Positions 11,881 to 14,532 of a DNA stretch of 14,532 nt are shown here, piece by piece (the first letter of the stretch is position 1; the number at the start of each line of letters is the position of its first letter). Under the pieces are notes generated by a model. It had not been told where the DNA came from. It was given only the letters and a program-made list of their open reading frames with translations, and ran no database searches. A program made the position numbers and the translations under genes. Origin of the DNA: JBBKWJ01 sp037968895 (GTDB taxonomy: Bacteria; Actinomycetota; Acidimicrobiia; Acidimicrobiales; SZUA-35); the NCBI GenBank assembly GCA_037968895.1, contig JBBKWJ010000084.1, positions 1 through 14,532 on the forward strand. Direction: 5' to 3'.

Positions 11881-13896
11881 CTAAGGGATCTGGCCAGTTT
11901 CGAGGAGGATCACAAACGCCGCTTCGTCGATCATCGGCACGCCATGTTCCTCCGCCTTGGTCACCTTGCTGGCCCCCGGGGTCTCACCAATGACAACGGC
12001 CGTTGTCTTCTTCGACACAGAGCCCGGGTTCTTGCCGCCCCGAGACTTGATCGCGTCGGCTGCAGAGTCACGGCTGAACCCTTCGAGCGTCCCCGTCACC
12101 ACGATAGACACGCCTTCAAGCACCTGAGGCAACTCGGAGGCTTCAGGCCCCTCGAAGTTGACGCCAGCGGCCCTGAACTTCTCGACCATCGCAATCGCCT
12201 TTTCCGAGGCAAAGTACTCCGCCGTACTGCGAGCAATCACAGGGCCAACGCCGTCGATGGCAGCCATGTCGTCGGCCGACGCTTCGATAATTCGATCGAG
12301 GTGCCCAAATGAGCTCGCCAAACTTTCGGCTCCTGACGGCCCAAGGTGTCTGATCCCAAGCGCAACAAGCAGGCTCGCCAGCGGCCGACTCTTCGACCCC
12401 TCGATTCCAGCGCGCAGGTTGTCGATTGTCGTCTGGCCGAAGCCTTCGAGGTCGGCGAGCCGGTCGAAGTCAATGTCGTAGAGGTCACCAGCATCTTCAA
12501 TGAGATTCTGGGCGATCAGAATCGCGACAGTTCGTTCGCCAAGGCCCTCAATGTCCATCCCCCCGCGGGATGTGAAGTACTCGATCTGCGTCTGCTGGCG
12601 AGCAGGACAAGCCGGGTTGATGCAGAACATGTGCGCCTCGTCCTCGGGCCGAACGAGCGCCTCCGCACAGGTCGGACACTGTACCGGGAACTGATATTTG
12701 GGCAGACCGTCTGGCCGTTCGGCGAGCACCGGCCCAATGACCTCGGGGATTACGTCACCCGCTTTGCGCACTCGCACAGTGTCGCCAGGGCGCACGTCTT
12801 TGATAGCGATCTGGTCGGCGTTATGGAGAGTTGCCATCTGTACCGTCGACCCTCCAACGAAAACCGGCTCTAGCACCGCGAAGGGAGTCGCGCGACCGGT
12901 GCGGCCAACCGACACCTCGATGGCGAGCAGCTTCGTCGTCCGCTCCTCTGGTGGAAGCTTGTAGGCGATCGCCCACCGTGGCGCCCGTGACGTTGAGCCG
13001 AGTCGACGTTGGGAGTCGAGCCGGTCAACTTTGACGACGTTGCCGTCGATTTCGTATGGAAGGTCGTGGCGGCGTGTTTCCCACTCCTCGATGAACGTAA
13101 TCACCTCAGGGATGCTCGACACCGAGCGTCTCTCGGGGTTGACCGGAAACCCAAGCTCATTAAGCCAATCGAACGCAGCAGAGAGCGTTGGCAAATCTGG
13201 CCCGCCGACTAATTCCCCAAGTTGGTAGGCCCAGAACTTGAGACCCCGCGAGGCCGTCTTCTGCGGATCTTTCTGCCGCAGACTGCCCGCTGCGGTGTTG
13301 CGCGGATTCGCGTAGCGAGGCAGGCCAGCCGCCTCTTGACGTTCATTCAGCTCGTTGAACGCATCGAGCGGCAGATAGACCTCGCCCCTTACCTCAAGAA
13401 CCTCCGGCGCCCCGATCAAAGTCTGCGGGATGACGTCGATCGTCTTGATGTTCTCGGTGACGTCTTCGCCGACCTTGCCGTTTCCACGCGTCGCACCCTG
13501 CACGAGGATGCCATTCTCATAGCGAATCGAGAGGGCCAAACCGTCGATCTTCAGCTCACAGATGAAATCGAGCCCATCGGTTTCTTCGAGATCGAGCCCG
13601 CGGGCCATTCTGGAAGCCCAGCCCCGCAGCTCGTCTTGGTCGAAGGCATTGTCGATGCTCATCATCGGCACTCGGTGTACGACCTCGGCGAACGTGTTCG
13701 ACGGCGCAGACCCGACTAGGGCCGTTGGCGAATCGTCGACCGCAAGCTCGGGATGCGCGGCCTCAAGATCTTGGAGCTCACGAACCAACATGTCGTAATC
13801 AATGTCGGGAATCTCGGGCTCATCAAACTCGTGGTATTGGCGATTATGAAATGCGATTTGCTCTCGGAGCTGGTCAATGCGAGCTGCTTCATCCAC
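11881..13896 (-). CDS. ligA: NAD-dependent DNA ligase LigA
   Basis: 671 aa, normal LigA length. It seals nicks in replication and repair using NAD. Domains in order: Ia NAD-binding (LREQIAFHNRQYHEFDEPEI, near 8-35), adenylation domain with nucleophile lysine K116 in ELKIDG, OB fold (about 310-390), a Cys4 zinc finger (CPTC ... CINPAC, about 400-425), helix-hairpin-helix repeats (about 430-580) and a C-terminal BRCT domain (about 590-671, VVTGTLEGFSRD). I start it at the GTG at 13896 because TAACCT (13904-13909) lies 7 nt upstream, the leaderless layout used by neighbours. A GTG at 13917 would give 678 aa but shows no promoter or ribosome site. The open frame runs on to 14340, but that part is antisense to the membrane protein gene and is not ligase. 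Confidence 0.96.
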   Translation of the reverse strand: MDEAARIDQLREQIAFHNRQYHEFDEPEIPDIDYDMLVRELQDLEAAHPELAVDDSPTALVGSAPSNTFAEVVHRVPMMSIDNAFDQDELRGWASRMARGLDLEETDGLDFICELKIDGLALSIRYENGILVQGATRGNGKVGEDVTENIKTIDVIPQTLIGAPEVLEVRGEVYLPLDAFNELNERQEAAGLPRYANPRNTAAGSLRQKDPQKTASRGLKFWAYQLGELVGGPDLPTLSAAFDWLNELGFPVNPERRSVSSIPEVITFIEEWETRRHDLPYEIDGNVVKVDRLDSQRRLGSTSRAPRWAIAYKLPPEERTTKLLAIEVSVGRTGRATPFAVLEPVFVGGSTVQMATLHNADQIAIKDVRPGDTVRVRKAGDVIPEVIGPVLAERPDGLPKYQFPVQCPTCAEALVRPEDEAHMFCINPACPARQQTQIEYFTSRGGMDIEGLGERTVAILIAQNLIEDAGDLYDIDFDRLADLEGFGQTTIDNLRAGIEGSKSRPLASLLVALGIRHLGPSGAESLASSFGHLDRIIEASADDMAAIDGVGPVIARSTAEYFASEKAIAMVEKFRAAGVNFEGPEASELPQVLEGVSIVVTGTLEGFSRDSAADAIKSRGGKNPGSVSKKTTAVVIGETPGASKVTKAEEHGVPMIDEAAFVILLETGQIP

Positions 13897-13903
13897 GTCG
13901 AGC

Positions 13904-13909
13904 AGGTTA
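13904..13909 (-). promoter_or_regulatory. -10 box TAACCT for ligA (if start is 13896)
   Basis: TAACCT, GCTCGAC, then GTG (13894-13896) on the minus strand. It supports the shorter LigA start. If the GTG at 13917 is used instead, this hexamer is inside the coding region and has no meaning. Confidence 0.35.
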
Positions 13910-13960
13910 GTCGTCACGAGGGGTGAGCAGGACGGCCGAGGGGAAGGCAAACTGAAGGCC

Positions 13961-14532
13961 GTGTCGCAAACTCCAACCAAGGCCGCTCGGCAATCGACGC
14001 TCACCGCCCTCGGCCTCTGGCCGGTACGAGTGCTGTGGTTCCTCGTGCCGCTCATCATGCTCCCTGCGTTCGACGAGGCGCTGAACAGCTTTTCGAGTGC
14101 GGTAACCAACCTCGCTGAAATCGGTGTCTGGGCTGCCTGGTTCGTTGGCTTCGTCGCCCTCCTCGCCCCCTCCACTGTGTCGCTCACTGTCATCCGAATC
14201 GTTGCCCCGGCCATCCCAATACTTCTCCTCGTTGGCGCGCTCACCGGCTCCTTCACCAGTTGGGTTACCGCTGGTTTAACGTTTGGTTTCCTTTTCTCGC
14301 TCGTCGCCCTGCTACCGACAACCGGCGATCCGATGATCAACGGCTCGGCCTACGGTCCGGAACGGCGCATGGCCCTCAGGCCACCGGCGTCAACCCTCTT
14401 GGGGCCAATCCAGCTCGCATGGGTGCTCGTCATTGCGGGCGTCGTGACTGGCCCGTTGCTCCTTGCGACCGACCACGCCGTAAGCGGGGTCATTGTCACC
14501 ATCATCGGGGTTGCGGTCGCAAGCCGGATGGC
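13961..14532 (+). CDS. Multi-spanning membrane protein, partial (3' end outside window)
   Basis: 190 codons are present and the frame is still open at the window edge. From the GTG at 13961 it reads MSQTPTKAARQSTLTALGLW, then strongly hydrophobic blocks at about residues 19-40 (VLWFLVPLIMLPAF), 53-75 (VWAAWFVGFVALLAP), 77-100 (VIRIVAPAIPILLLVGAL), 105-125 (GLTFGFLFSLVALLP) and two more at about 155-190. A polar loop rich in Gly/Asn/Arg (about 126-153) separates the halves. I do not recognise the family, and transporter or enzyme cannot be told apart. GAAGG (13954-13958 region) is only 2-3 nt before the GTG and GGGAAGG (13941-13947) is 13 nt away, so the start is soft. It is divergent from ligA. 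Confidence 0.8.
   Translation, partial: MSQTPTKAARQSTLTALGLWPVRVLWFLVPLIMLPAFDEALNSFSSAVTNLAEIGVWAAWFVGFVALLAPSTVSLTVIRIVAPAIPILLLVGALTGSFTSWVTAGLTFGFLFSLVALLPTTGDPMINGSAYGPERRMALRPPASTLLGPIQLAWVLVIAGVVTGPLLLATDHAVSGVIVTIIGVAVASRM

Noticed and set aside
13918..14340. Upstream extension of the ligA open frame giving an 819-residue protein
   Set aside because: The extra residues are low-complexity and unlike any ligase, and they lie antisense to a clearly coding membrane-protein frame on the plus strand.
1..14532. CRISPR, insertion sequence, tRNA, integrase or phage signatures
   Set aside because: No regularly spaced repeats, no transposase or integrase motifs, no cloverleaf arms with a TTCGA loop in an intergenic stretch were found by reading both strands.

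Overview
The window is GC-rich and almost fully coding, and it looks like ordinary chromosome from an actinobacterium. The markers are a mycothiol-dependent maleylpyruvate-isomerase-family protein, a DUF3052 protein, a PknB-like kinase with PASTA repeats, and many genes with no ribosome binding site but a TANNNT box 6-7 nt before the start codon, the leaderless layout common in Actinobacteria. I suspect Acidimicrobiia or a close relative, but that is inference. I see no tRNA, rRNA, CRISPR array, transposase, integrase or phage gene.

Layout. 1-547: a small orphan gene on the minus strand with a strong promoter and a hairpin after its stop, then an intergenic stretch with two more hairpins. 548-2916 (minus): a thiamine-diphosphate enzyme of the acetolactate synthase / 2-hydroxyacyl-CoA lyase family and a SAM methyltransferase. 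3022-4750 (plus): a maleylpyruvate-isomerase-like protein, an NTF2-like protein and a YpeA-type acetyltransferase. 4789-5154 (minus): a two-cluster ferredoxin, divergent from guanine deaminase (5212-6522, plus). 6527-7317 (minus): a DUF3052 protein and a SnoaL-like protein. 7440-7622 (plus): a DUF1508 protein. 7626-8405 (minus): a PEP mutase/isocitrate lyase superfamily enzyme. 8513-9387 (plus): an unknown acidic protein and an SCP2-like protein. 9384-11297 (minus): a PASTA Ser/Thr kinase. 11340-11849 (plus): a membrane-anchored exported protein of unknown function. 11881-13896 (minus): NAD-dependent DNA ligase LigA. 13961-14532 (plus): the 5' part of a multi-spanning membrane protein that runs off the end.

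The genes do not form one pathway. Most are single units, tightly packed tail-to-tail (gaps of 3-38 nt, one pair with overlapping stop codons) or head-to-head across short promoter regions. The most interesting signals are in the expression layout. Seven minus- or plus-strand genes carry a -10 box placed for leaderless transcription, and one further weak case exists. Two genes are preceded by tiny open frames whose stop overlaps the start codon by 4 nt. A four-cysteine exported protein is divergent from the PASTA kinase with only 42 nt between starts. I did not find a convincing new multi-gene system.
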